The position numbers were made by a program, and so were the translations under genes. A DNA stretch of 61,047 nucleotides from Balneolia bacterium (GTDB lineage Bacteria > Bacteroidota > Rhodothermia > Balneolales > Cyclonatronaceae), in assembly GCA_022565795.1 (NCBI GenBank), contig JAIUMA010000015.1, positions 1 through 61,047 of the forward strand, in the 5' to 3' direction. Each line of letters starts with the position of its first letter. Position 1 is the stretch's first letter. The notes under the pieces are model-generated. The model had not been told where the DNA came from. It worked only from the letters and a program-made list of their open reading frames with translations, and searched no databases. This document shows, piece after piece, positions 50,902 through 59,731 of the stretch.

Positions 50902-52233
50902 ATGTTTCGCAAAATACTGATAACTATCGCTATCATAATTGGTCTTCTGCTGGTGCTGAACCTGCTGCTCTCCAGCCTGGTTACCCGCTCCATCAACGAA
51001 GGGCTTCGTGATATTGTGATCGAACAGGACGATACTACTTCAGTACAGATCCGTTTCGATGAGACCAATGTAAACACGCTCTCATCCAGCTTCACCATAA
51101 ACGGGCTTCGGATTTACAATACCGGCAATGAAAACGAGACCACAATTGGGCAGCTTGCGGTAAACCTCTCCTATCGCGATTTCTTCGCACTCATTCTGCC
51201 AAGATCTGAAGGTGAGCCTCCGGTTATTCGTCGCGGCCAGCTGAGGCTTAATGACTTTGAATTCGTAAGCGGAAGCTCAGGCCCCGGATACCGGTTCGAT
51301 CTGCTGATGACCCGCATAGACGGTAACCTGAATGAGCTGGTTCGGGCCATCGACACCGGGTTCGAAATCCCGCCATCGCAGGCACAGGAAGTCGAGGCCG
51401 AGGTATTGCGCTTTCAGTACTTTTACACCTTCAGTAATGAGACGCTGGGCTTATCGCAGGATTTCCCCATGCCGGAGATTGAGCGGTTCTATCTACAAGG
51501 CTCCTACGATCCGGCCGATGATATTTTCGATGTAAACGTTTTGAGCATTGAACTGGAACAAATTTCCCTCAGCGCCGAAGCGTCTCTGCGGCACATTTCT
51601 TCGTTCTCCCGGTATTTAACCGAATCGGGTTTTGCAGAGGAAAACGGGCGTGAAGAACCGTTTCTTCGCATGAATGCCAGCGCGGAGCCTCGTCTTTCCA
51701 AACTTGATGTTGGTGAAGGCGGCGGCGGTCTTCATTTCGACCTGATGAACATCACCTACAATGGTCCGTTTTTTGAAGGCATTCAAATGCGGGATATTTT
51801 CTTCACCGATGGAGCTGAAATCTCACTGGCTGCTGAAAACTTCACCTTTTTTATGCCGCGCATTTTTGTTGACACCTACGGAGCGATGTTTGGGTTTCTG
51901 GGCATCCCTTCGGACTCATTTTTTCTTCCGGGCGTACGCGGCAGCTTCAATATAGACGGAAATCAGGCCGTGATTGAAAACTTCGCGCTTGAGAATCCCT
52001 TTGCCACGGTCGAAATAAAGGGCCGGCTCACGCTCGGAAATAATGAAATTGGTCTCGCCCGCTGGGAAGGCGCATCTCTTAACATCACTCCGGTCACTGA
52101 TCAGAGCAGGGAGTTTATCCGCACGGCATCTTCCTTTTTTAATTTGAGGCTGCAGCAGGAGGACGACACCTACGTCATTCCGTTAACCGGAACGCTGTCT
52201 GAACCAAGACTGGAAGGCATCAGCCGCGACTAA
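50902..52233 (+). CDS. AsmA-like membrane-anchored protein, unknown function
   Basis: A 443-residue protein with one N-terminal helix (about 5-23, ILITIAIIIGLLLVLNLLLS) and a large periplasmic part rich in beta strands. VNTLSSSFTINGLRIYN, the repeated short strands, a long middle region and the ending FNIDGNQAVIENFALENPFA with TVEIKGRLTLGNNEIGL resemble AsmA/TamB-like proteins, which bridge the envelope and move lipids. The match is by pattern only. It ends in a 4-bp tail-to-tail overlap with the dehydrogenase gene at 52230. It starts 30 bp after hisS. Confidence 0.6.
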   Translation: MFRKILITIAIIIGLLLVLNLLLSSLVTRSINEGLRDIVIEQDDTTSVQIRFDETNVNTLSSSFTINGLRIYNTGNENETTIGQLAVNLSYRDFFALILPRSEGEPPVIRRGQLRLNDFEFVSGSSGPGYRFDLLMTRIDGNLNELVRAIDTGFEIPPSQAQEVEAEVLRFQYFYTFSNETLGLSQDFPMPEIERFYLQGSYDPADDIFDVNVLSIELEQISLSAEASLRHISSFSRYLTESGFAEENGREEPFLRMNASAEPRLSKLDVGEGGGGLHFDLMNITYNGPFFEGIQMRDIFFTDGAEISLAAENFTFFMPRIFVDTYGAMFGFLGIPSDSFFLPGVRGSFNIDGNQAVIENFALENPFATVEIKGRLTLGNNEIGLARWEGASLNITPVTDQSREFIRTASSFFNLRLQQEDDTYVIPLTGTLSEPRLEGISRD

Positions 52234-53303
52234 AGAGCTCCTTTCCACGCTTTGCGAAGCATACTTTCTACAGCAACCTGTTCAACGGGAGCGGGGCTTT
52301 CCATATCAATGGCGGCAATCTGAAAGGCTGCGTCAGCAAGATCTTCTTCCCGGAATCCAATCTCTTCGAGCGAATGAGGAATCTCAAGCTTTTTTAGCAG
52401 GCCTAAGAGCTTTTGGGCCGGATTTTCATCGCCAAAAGCAGATTTGAAGTCCGATTTAACATCAGCGGGCATGTGCTTCCACTGATAATCAAGCACGAAC
52501 GGAAGCAGGACGGTATGGCCGCTGGCATGATCCATCCCAAAGTTTCCGCCAACCACATGCGCCGATTTATGGTGCAGCGACATAGCCACCTCAAACAACG
52601 ACTTCCCGCCGAGATATGCAGCCGTCAGAAAGTTTTTGTTCGCAATCCCGCCCGGAAAACCCCTGCTGATTACATCTTCGTATCCATCAATAATCAGTCG
52701 GATACCGGACAGCGCCTGCGCGTAAGTTACCGGATTGTTATTCACGGCGTAGCCTGCCTCAACCAAATGCGCAAGGGCGTTGGTTGCGCTGGTCAGCGCA
52801 ATTCTGTACGGCATATCCTGCGTGAGTTCCGGATCGAAAATCACGAGCTCGGGAAGCACGTTTTCATTACGCCCCACTTTCTTTTTTCCGGAAGTTGAGA
52901 TGCCGTAAATGTTGGTCATTTCAGATCCGGAATACGTCGTTGTAACAGCCCAAATCGGGATTTTCTTTTCTAAAACCAATGCCTTGGCTAGTCCTACAGC
53001 CGATCCGCCGCCTATCGACAAAATGATATCCGGCTGGGTATCGAGAACTAAATCTCCTGCCTTCTTCACCAGTTCTTCTGGTACATGCTGAATCACTTCC
53101 GAAAGGTGACAGACAACCTCAGCAGCCGAATTTGCTTTCACGCTGTCAACCAGCTTCTGATTCCGCTCTGATGCTATCACAAAAATTTTAAGAGGAGCTT
53201 TGTATTCAAGGGTGATGGCTTCCGAAATCGCATCTGCAGCCGGGCGCCCAAAACGTACTCTGTTTCCTGGTCCGCGGTAAAAAAACTCTGAAGGTGATAT
53301 CAT
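52230..53303 (-). CDS. Iron-containing alcohol dehydrogenase, maleylacetate reductase-like
   Basis: A 357-residue group III alcohol dehydrogenase. The N-terminal part has RGPGNRVRFGRP and the NAD-binding GGGSAVGLAKAL (about 98-109) with TTTYSGSEMTN (about 122-132). The metal-binding C-terminal half has ALAHLVEAGYA, SLHHKSAHVVGG and GMDHASGHTVLLPF, giving the expected His residues. It most resembles maleylacetate reductase, the last step of some aromatic degradation routes, but no other such gene is present, so the substrate is open. It overlaps the stop of the thiolase remnant upstream (ATGA). Confidence 0.8.
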   Translation of the reverse strand: MISPSEFFYRGPGNRVRFGRPAADAISEAITLEYKAPLKIFVIASERNQKLVDSVKANSAAEVVCHLSEVIQHVPEELVKKAGDLVLDTQPDIILSIGGGSAVGLAKALVLEKKIPIWAVTTTYSGSEMTNIYGISTSGKKKVGRNENVLPELVIFDPELTQDMPYRIALTSATNALAHLVEAGYAVNNNPVTYAQALSGIRLIIDGYEDVISRGFPGGIANKNFLTAAYLGGKSLFEVAMSLHHKSAHVVGGNFGMDHASGHTVLLPFVLDYQWKHMPADVKSDFKSAFGDENPAQKLLGLLKKLEIPHSLEEIGFREEDLADAAFQIAAIDMESPAPVEQVAVESMLRKAWKGAL

Positions 53304-54022
53304 ACTTTCTCAATAATTACTGCATAACCCTGACCTACTCCAACGCACATGGTAACAAGGGCATAGCGTTTTCCGGTTAACTGAAGCTCTTCGGCGGCGG
53401 TTTGTAATATTCTCGTACCCGACATTCCCAGCGGATGACCGAGAGCTATTGCGCCGCCGTTCGGGTTGATGCGCGGGTCATCATCAAACAGTCCCCACGA
53501 GCGCGTACAGGCCAAAACCTGCGCAGCAAATGCTTCACTCAGTTCGATAATGTCTATATCGTCCATGGTCAGGCCTGCTTTTTCAAGCGCTTTATTTGAG
53601 GCATGGACAGGGCCAATTCCCATAATTTTAGGTTCTACACCAATCACGGCCGAGCTTATTATTCTGGCCTTTGGCTTGAGTCCGTATGCCTTTACGGCCT
53701 CACCAGAAGCAACCAACATGGCAGCCGCTCCGTCGTTTAGTCCCGATGCGTTTCCGGCAGTTACGGTTCCTCCCTCTTTTCTGAAAGCTGGCCGTAACCC
53801 CGCCAATCCCTCCGGCGTGGTATCCTCCCGAATGAATTCATCATCCTTGAAAAGAATGGGCTCTTTTTTTCGCTGTGGAATTTCTACAGGAACAATTTCT
53901 TTTGCGAACCTGCCGCTTTTCCGCGCTTTGGCCGCTTTCATTTGACTCGACCAGGCCATTTTATCCTGATCTTCCCGCGATATGTGATGCATATCAACCA
54001 GATTTTCAGCCGTCTGCCCCAT
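53300..54022 (-). pseudogene. Thiolase remnant lacking the N-terminal half
   Basis: 240 residues matching only the C-terminal part of an acetyl-CoA acyltransferase, which is normally about 390 residues. It begins MGQTAENLVDMHHISREDQD, the conserved MGxTAEN point near residue 160 of complete thiolases. The nucleophilic Cys (near residue 90) is therefore missing. The later catalytic GHPLGMSG His and the CVGVGQG Cys are kept, and no frameshift is seen. Upstream the sequence switches to a Crp/Fnr regulator stub (54006-54203) in another frame. A deletion joining the two genes is the simplest reading; a mis-joined assembly is the alternative. It is probably inactive. Confidence 0.8.
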
Positions 54023-54203
54023 GGTATGTCATCACACATCCTTTTTTGATGAGCATTAAAGGGCTCTTTGTGTTTCCCTGAGAAAGAATGATTTCATTTT
54101 TCCGGAACGAACATGGTCGCGCAATTTCCAGAAACACATCCATATCTGACTCGCTTACAGGAGCTTTTTTGCGAAAGTCTCTCAGGATATCATGTGTGGT
54201 CAT
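54006..54203 (-). pseudogene. Crp/Fnr-type regulator, N-terminal stub
   Basis: 65 codons beginning MTTHDILRDFRKKAPVSESD. FRKNEIILSQGNTKSPLMLI and KKGCVMTYH follow the start of the cyclic-nucleotide-binding jelly roll of Crp/Fnr regulators, which are normally about 190-230 residues. It stops at a TGA four codons after the point where thiolase sequence takes over, so most of the sensor domain and all of the helix-turn-helix are gone. It lies 18 bp after the acyltransferase stop, in the same direction. A fragment, not a working regulator. Confidence 0.7.
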
Positions 54204-54221
54204 GGCTTAGCTGTTCACCAA

Positions 54222-56081
54222 TCAGCCTGCTTTTTGAGAAGCTTTTGGCTCATCCTTTTCTTTCGAGTGAAACGCCTTGAATGACTCCAGACCTTCTTTG
54301 CCCATGTAACGGGACAGAATACCTTCATCGGTCTTCATCAGATCAACCAGAATTAGCCCGTCCAGTGCATCCGCAAAATCGGGGTCGACGTTGAAACCGA
54401 GCAGCTTTCCGCCAAGCTTCAGGTACTGTTTGAGCAAAATAGGAACACCTTTGGCATCAGACTCGATATTGGAAATTACGTCTGATACATCATCGATATC
54501 GATTAAGCCGTGATTATTTTTGGCAGGCTGCCAGCCGATCTTCTTAGGTGTTTTGAACGGCATTTTAGGCTTCACCTGACGGGCAAGATCCGGGAGATAG
54601 TTTGAAACCGTCAGGAATTTCACCATCAAATTACGTGAGCTGGTTTCATAATCATTCGAAATACTCACTGGCCCAAACAGAATTTTGTACTTCGGATATT
54701 TCACAACATAGTGACCTATGCCCTTCCAAAGCAGCAGCAACGGAGCAAAAGAGCGCTGATATTTAGGACTCACAAAAGACCGGCCCATCTCAAGCGCCGG
54801 GCTAATCTGTTCAAGAAGTGACGTCTTCATATCAAACAGGGTGGTTGTATATAACCCTTTTTTACCTTTGAGCTTCAGGATGTTGTCTGTTCGTCCAAGC
54901 CTGTATGCTCCCACAATTTCCTGATTTTCACGATGCCATACGAACATATGCATATAGTGCTCGTCGTAGCTGTCAATATCGATCGATTTACCTGTTCCTT
55001 CATCGGTGGCCCTGAAAGATATTTCTCTTAGCCTCCCAATTTCTTGAATGATGTTTGGAATCTGGCGGTAGGTGGCATAATAAACGTCGTACTCGTTGTT
55101 CGACAGAAGAAGCTGTCCTTTTTCGAGACCGTCCAGGTCTTTGATTAAGTCAGCTGGCGGGATAGCATCGATAATCTGCTCATACTTCTGCTTTGCCTGC
55201 TCGGTAAAGGTCTTTTTCGATTCCGAAGATTCAGGCTTCTCATCTACAATGCTTTGTAGCAAATACGTGCGCTGGCGAAGATACCTTGTAAGTTCAGTAG
55301 TGGTTGCAAACCCCTTGAGCTTCGAATGGGAAATAACTTTTCCGATTCGGACTTTAATCGTCGAATTTTGCTTATTTGTAAACTGGCGCGGAAGCAGCAC
55401 TGTACGAAGACGCGGGTGAATTAGCCCCGCAGTCTGAAATCCGGGACCGTTCTGACCACAAAAAAAGACAGGAACAACCGGCGACTCTGTTTTTTGAATA
55501 ATACGGGTGATACTCTCTTTCCATTCTGGATCACGCACCGTTTTATCTCCCCACTTCCTGTGCGAAACCGTACCTGACGGGAACACGCCCAGTGCGCCGC
55601 CCTCATTCAGCAGTGAGATGGTACCCTTCATAGACTTGAGGTTCTCGCGCGCAGCTTCACGAGACTCAAACGGATTCACGAAGAGAAACAGATCTCTGAG
55701 TTCGGGTATTCGCTCGAGCATGAAATTCGCCATAATTTTGCAATCAGGCCGAACCTTACGAAGCAGCGACCCGAGAATTACGCCCTCAATCCCACCAAAA
55801 GGATGGTTACTTACGATAACAACCTTACCATCTTTTGGAATGTTGCTAAGCTCATCTTCATCATACTCAAGGTTGATGTTCATGGCATCAATGAGCTTGG
55901 TGCTGAAATGCTGATCACCGGACATCATGGCCGCCTTATGATGAATCTCGTTCAGCCCTTTAAAATCAAGAATACTTTCAAGCGGACGCCTGAATATGCT
56001 TAAAGCAGTCCTGCCCAGAAATCCTTCAGGCTTCTGGTCTAGTCGAAATATTTTCTCAGACTCTTTTGAGTTACCCGCCAT
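54222..56081 (-). CDS. Two-domain acyltransferase, OlsF-like (PlsC-type plus GNAT/hemolysin-type)
   Basis: A 619-residue fusion. The N-terminal domain (about 60-280) is a lysophospholipid acyltransferase with VSNHPFGGIEG (about 90-100, in place of HX4D as NHPFGGIE), FPSGTVSHRKWGD and VPVFFCGQNG. The C-terminal domain (about 310-560) is a GNAT/hemolysin-like acyltransferase with YDVYYATYRQIPNIIQEIGR followed by LREISFRATDEGTG, and GRSFVSPKYQRSFAPLLLLWK. This order matches OlsF-type enzymes, known from Serratia and found in Bacteroidota relatives, that make ornithine lipids from both acyl transfers. I infer a role in amino-acyl lipid synthesis; head group unknown. It is the first gene before the regulator stub. 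Confidence 0.75.
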   Translation of the reverse strand: MAGNSKESEKIFRLDQKPEGFLGRTALSIFRRPLESILDFKGLNEIHHKAAMMSGDQHFSTKLIDAMNINLEYDEDELSNIPKDGKVVIVSNHPFGGIEGVILGSLLRKVRPDCKIMANFMLERIPELRDLFLFVNPFESREAARENLKSMKGTISLLNEGGALGVFPSGTVSHRKWGDKTVRDPEWKESITRIIQKTESPVVPVFFCGQNGPGFQTAGLIHPRLRTVLLPRQFTNKQNSTIKVRIGKVISHSKLKGFATTTELTRYLRQRTYLLQSIVDEKPESSESKKTFTEQAKQKYEQIIDAIPPADLIKDLDGLEKGQLLLSNNEYDVYYATYRQIPNIIQEIGRLREISFRATDEGTGKSIDIDSYDEHYMHMFVWHRENQEIVGAYRLGRTDNILKLKGKKGLYTTTLFDMKTSLLEQISPALEMGRSFVSPKYQRSFAPLLLLWKGIGHYVVKYPKYKILFGPVSISNDYETSSRNLMVKFLTVSNYLPDLARQVKPKMPFKTPKKIGWQPAKNNHGLIDIDDVSDVISNIESDAKGVPILLKQYLKLGGKLLGFNVDPDFADALDGLILVDLMKTDEGILSRYMGKEGLESFKAFHSKEKDEPKASQKAG

Positions 56082-56179
56082 ATATTACTACAATTCAAAG
56101 CTTTAGTTAGGAAGATATTTAACAGGAACGCTGTCTGGCATCTCCTGTTTTAATCAAAAAACTTCTTGTGTGCCACAAT

Positions 56180-56210
56180 CTGCATTCAAGTCGCACAATA
56201 AGTATATTTG
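56180..56210 (+). promoter_or_regulatory. Putative promoter of clpS-clpA
   Basis: Perfect -7 element TATATTTG (56203-56210) with CTG (56180-56182) at a spacing of 20, one base off TTG. The start near 56216 gives a leader of about 80 nt. Confidence 0.5.
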
Positions 56211-56297
56211 AGCAAATTTAAAATTAGTTTCGCAAAATTAGCGGTACACAGTTTCCCGAGATAAAAATCGTTGAAAGCTTAACTCACAGATAACACC

Positions 56298-56720
56298 ATG
56301 TACGACCTGTACAGTTCTAAACGTTTTAGTCACACCCATCATTCTGCATCTGGTTCCAACCTCGTAATAAAAGGTTATAACACAGATATAACGCTCTCTG
56401 CGGATATTCCCGGTGAGCAACCGGATGAGTTCGCTGATACGCTTGAGCAAACCCGCGAAAAGATCGACGAGCCCGGGCAGTATGTGGTGTATCTCATCAA
56501 CGACGACTATACCACTTTTGAATTCGTGGTTCAGGTTTTAGTCTCCATTTTTAAGAAAAGTATTGAACAAGCAGTGAAAATTACCAACGACGTCCATCAT
56601 CAGGGGAAAGGTGCCTGTGGCATTTATTCTAAACAAATTGCAGAAACCAAAATTGCGCTAGTCGAAGACGCCAGTGCAAATGCAGGATTCCCGCTCAAAT
56701 GCGAAATGGAGGAGGCCTGA
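56298..56720 (+). CDS. clpS: ATP-dependent Clp protease adaptor ClpS, with extended N-terminus
   Basis: Delivers N-degron substrates to ClpA-ClpP. The core (about 60-140) has QYVVYLINDDYTTFEFVVQV followed by LVSIF and VHHQGKGACGIYSKQIAETK, with the Asn-Asp and His that bind the N-terminal residue of substrates. The 58 residues before it, with an acidic segment PDEFADTLEQTREKIDE, are much longer than in E. coli (106 residues total), and there is no internal ATG, so the extension is probably real. Immediately followed by clpA, with a strong SD (GGAGG) at the end of clpS. Confidence 0.9.
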   Translation: MYDLYSSKRFSHTHHSASGSNLVIKGYNTDITLSADIPGEQPDEFADTLEQTREKIDEPGQYVVYLINDDYTTFEFVVQVLVSIFKKSIEQAVKITNDVHHQGKGACGIYSKQIAETKIALVEDASANAGFPLKCEMEEA

Positions 56721-56721
56721 T

Positions 56722-59001
56722 ATGATAAACAAAAAGCTCGACAGCGCTCTCAAAAACACCTTCATGATTGCCAAGACGCACCGGCACGCGTTTGTATGCC
56801 TGGAGCACCTTCTGCAGGCCATCTTACAGGAAGATGAGGGGCAGAAAATCCTCAGAAGCTGCGGTACGGACCTGGAGCAGCTCAATAAAGACATCAACGA
56901 GTTTTACGCCAAACTTGAGAAAATTGATGACGATGATGATGACGAGGATCCGGTGCACACCGTAAGCTTCAAGCGTGCGCTGCATAAGGCACTAGTTCAC
57001 GCGCGGTCTGCAGATAAAGCTGAGGTTACCATTGGCGACATCATTGTAACGATGTTCGACGAGGAAGACAGCCATGCCTGCTTTTTCCTGAAGCGACAGG
57101 GCGTAAACCGAATTGATGTACTTAACTACATCTCCCACGGAATTTCAAAACCCGGTTTTGAGCAGGATGATGATCATTTCGAGCCAATGGGGGAATCAGA
57201 AACCGAAGCCCCGCGCCCCGATGCTGAAACCATCGAAATGGGCTCCTCATCCGGCAAAAAGAGCATGCTCGAGCAGTTCACTGAGAACTGGACCGAAATG
57301 GCTCGTGAAGGAAAATTCGACACCGTTATCGGGCGCGACCTGGAAATTCAACGAAGTGTGGAAATCTTATGCCGTCGTTACAAAAATAATCCGCTGTATG
57401 TTGGTGATCCCGGCGTGGGCAAAACCGCCATTAACCGTGGTCTTGCGCAGCGTATTGTTAACGATCAGGTTCCGGACCGCCTGAAAGGGTTCACCATTTA
57501 CGCATTGGATTTAGGCAACCTTATCGCCGGCACACGCTACCGCGGTGACTTCGAGGCACGGCTCAAAGGGGTACTTAAAGCACTGCAGCAAAAAGATGAT
57601 GTCATCCTTTTTATCGATGAGATTCATACCATTGTTGGCGCCGGAGCAGCAGGTTCCAGCACCATGGATGCCGCGAATATGCTTAAGCCACTCCTTGCGG
57701 ATGGAAGCATTAAATGTATTGGGGCAACTACCTACGAAGAGTATAAAAATGCTTTTGAAAAGGACCGCGCCCTCTCCCGCCGTTTCCAAAAAATTGATAT
57801 TAACGAGCCCGACGAAGACACCACTATAACCATCCTGGAAGGCCTCAAAGAGACGTTCGAAACGCATCATGGCATCAAGTACCAGCCGAGCGCCGTTCAA
57901 GCCATGGTGAGGCTCACAGCGAAGCATATGAATGAGCGAAGACTGCCCGACAAAGCTGTGGATATTATGGATGAAGCCGGCGCACAGGTTTCACTGAATC
58001 ATCCGGAGCGCAAAACTGTAACCACTCGAGATGTCGAAATACTGATCTCGAAAATTACGCGCATCCCGCTTCAGTCGATTTCATCCGAGGAAAAAGAAAA
58101 CCTAAAGGATCTCGAAGATCAGCTTAGCAGCAAGGTTTTTGGTCAGGACAAAGCTGTGCATGCTCTTGTTACGTCTATAAAGCGACATCGGGCAGGTTTG
58201 GGGCATGAGCACAAACCTATTGGCTCTTTCTTGTTCAGCGGCCCAACCGGAGTTGGAAAAACAGAACTCTGCCGGGTGCTGTCGGCTCAGCTTGGTATCG
58301 AGCTGGTGCGTTTCGACATGAGCGAGTATATGGAAAAACATACGGTTTCCAGACTTATAGGTGCACCAGCTGGTTATGTTGGCTATGAGCAGGGCGGACT
58401 TTTGACTGAAGCTGTCCGTAAAAACCCGAACGTTGTACTACTTCTTGATGAAATTGAGAAAGCACATGCAGATTTGTTCAATATTCTGCTTCAAATTATG
58501 GATTACGCAACACTCACCGATAACACAGGTCGCAAAACCGACTTCCGCAATGTAATTCTGGTAATGACATCAAACCTGGGTTCACGGGAAATGTCTTCAG
58601 CCGGCATTGGCTTTGCAGGCTCAACCGGCGAACTAAAAGGCAATCCGCTAAAAGCCATACGAAATCACTTCACGCCGGAATTCAGAAACCGCCTTGATGA
58701 TATCATTATCTTTAACCGCCTGGATGAGGCCGTAATTAACAAGATTGCTCTCAAACAGCTTAATGAGCTGAAGGTCTCTCTCACCAAGCAAAAAGTTGTT
58801 CTTGAAGCAAATGATGAAGTGATTGAATGGCTTTCGAAAAAAGGTTACGATCCGGCCTATGGGGCACGACCTATGACCCGCCTTATTCAGGAGAAAATAA
58901 AGGATCCTTTGGTCGATGAAATTCTCTTCGGACACCTCCAAAACGGGGGTACTGTTCAGCTTGGAATAAAAGATGATGAGTTAAGCTTCAGCTATCAGTA
59001 G
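56722..59001 (+). CDS. clpA: ATP-dependent Clp protease ATP-binding subunit ClpA
   Basis: A 759-residue AAA+ unfoldase, close to E. coli ClpA (758). The start ATG at 56722 is set by a GGAGGAGG-like SD just upstream and by the conserved opening KLDSALKNTFMIAKTHRHAF; the frame is open from 56674 but that would overlap clpS. The N-domain (1-140) is followed by the first ATPase with Walker A GDPGVGKTA (near 228) and Walker B LFIDEIHT, then the second with GPTGVGKTE (near 507) and LLDEIEKAH. The IGL/IGF loop that docks to ClpP is seen as GIGFAG near 630. clpP is not in the window. Confidence 0.95.
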   Translation: MINKKLDSALKNTFMIAKTHRHAFVCLEHLLQAILQEDEGQKILRSCGTDLEQLNKDINEFYAKLEKIDDDDDDEDPVHTVSFKRALHKALVHARSADKAEVTIGDIIVTMFDEEDSHACFFLKRQGVNRIDVLNYISHGISKPGFEQDDDHFEPMGESETEAPRPDAETIEMGSSSGKKSMLEQFTENWTEMAREGKFDTVIGRDLEIQRSVEILCRRYKNNPLYVGDPGVGKTAINRGLAQRIVNDQVPDRLKGFTIYALDLGNLIAGTRYRGDFEARLKGVLKALQQKDDVILFIDEIHTIVGAGAAGSSTMDAANMLKPLLADGSIKCIGATTYEEYKNAFEKDRALSRRFQKIDINEPDEDTTITILEGLKETFETHHGIKYQPSAVQAMVRLTAKHMNERRLPDKAVDIMDEAGAQVSLNHPERKTVTTRDVEILISKITRIPLQSISSEEKENLKDLEDQLSSKVFGQDKAVHALVTSIKRHRAGLGHEHKPIGSFLFSGPTGVGKTELCRVLSAQLGIELVRFDMSEYMEKHTVSRLIGAPAGYVGYEQGGLLTEAVRKNPNVVLLLDEIEKAHADLFNILLQIMDYATLTDNTGRKTDFRNVILVMTSNLGSREMSSAGIGFAGSTGELKGNPLKAIRNHFTPEFRNRLDDIIIFNRLDEAVINKIALKQLNELKVSLTKQKVVLEANDEVIEWLSKKGYDPAYGARPMTRLIQEKIKDPLVDEILFGHLQNGGTVQLGIKDDELSFSYQ

Positions 59002-59112
59002 CGAAAGTCACTTTTACAATTACAGAATCGGCATCTATAAGCCCCAAAAGCTGATTACAGATTTCTTACGGGCTTTCTGAACCTTTTTAAGCATGGCCGG
59101 GTTTACAGGTTT

Positions 59113-59150
59113 AATAATTGTTACAATTATTGACATTATGCGTATCTTTC
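59113..59150 (+). promoter_or_regulatory. Promoter with overlapping inverted repeat for the gene at 59191
   Basis: TTG (59118-59120), spacing 22, TATCTTTC (59143-59150), one base off TAnnTTTG. A perfect inverted repeat AATAATTG / CAATTATT (59113-59131, 3-nt centre) covers the -33 element. A palindrome AAATGCGCATTT (59152-59163) lies at the predicted start. The arrangement suggests a repressor site. Confidence 0.4.
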
Positions 59151-59190
59151 AAAATGCGCATTTCTGCATACCCACTTTCACTCCCCTGTT

Positions 59191-59589
59191 ATGAAAAAAC
59201 TTATCGTCTCATTTGTTATCGGCGGAATCATGCTGGCTGGAGCGGTTCTATTGCTTAATAAATACGCCTCAGAACTTTTCAGCCCGACTGTGACCACTGT
59301 AGAACCGGATGCCGGTCTCTTTACCGAAGAAGAAATCGAAATGCTCAATAATTATGAAAGTGAGCTTTACCAAAGGATTGGCTCAACCAAGGAGTCATCT
59401 GAGTATTACCACTACTTATCCTACTTCGATATACCAGACTCTGTGAAATACACCCACGAATTTACATTCTACCTTCTTGAGTTCAGGAATATACGTGAAA
59501 TCCACGCTTTAGGCATTGGCGAAAACGACACTTCATTCATAAGCGCCCGAACTCTTACCAGAGAGTTTCAAAACGAGCGCAATTTGTAA
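59191..59589 (+). CDS. Small membrane-anchored protein, unknown function
   Basis: A 132-residue protein. One helix at about 4-22 (LIVSFVIGGIMLAGAVLLL) is followed by a hydrophilic, acidic soluble part with TEEEIEMLNNYESELYQRIG (about 45-64) and a mixed alpha/beta end FYLLEFRNIREIHALGIG. It has no motif I recognise. Topology is probably N-terminus inside and the bulk in the periplasm. It stands alone between clpA and a terminator, with its own promoter candidate covered by an inverted repeat. Confidence 0.7.
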   Translation: MKKLIVSFVIGGIMLAGAVLLLNKYASELFSPTVTTVEPDAGLFTEEEIEMLNNYESELYQRIGSTKESSEYYHYLSYFDIPDSVKYTHEFTFYLLEFRNIREIHALGIGENDTSFISARTLTREFQNERNL

Positions 59590-59616
59590 TACCGAAACTA
59601 ATTATCTCTCTTAAAA

Positions 59617-59655
59617 ATAACGCCCGCGGCTTTCAAACCACGGGCGTTTTCTTTT
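59617..59655 (+). terminator. Terminator of the gene at 59191
   Basis: AACGCCCG (59619-59626) pairs with CGGGCGTT (59641-59648), with inner GG/CC pairing, followed by TTTTCTTTT. Clear rho-independent form. Confidence 0.85.
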
Positions 59656-59731
59656 ATTATCAATCAACCAAAATTGAATAATTGTCGGCGAATACGGAAG
59701 ATTATTTGGTTCGTCCGAATTCCCTCGAAAC

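Noticed and set aside
56121-56149. Hairpin AACAGGA / TCCTGTT between the acyltransferase and clpS
   Set aside because: Both genes diverge from this gap, so no terminator is needed, and the 7-bp stem with a 15-nt loop is weak.
56674-56721. Earlier start for clpA overlapping clpS
   Set aside because: The ATG at 56722 has a strong SD and begins exactly at the conserved ClpA N-domain.
59039-59075. AAGCCC / GGGCTT pairing after clpA as a terminator
   Set aside because: The stem is only 6 bp around a 25-nt loop and no T run follows directly.
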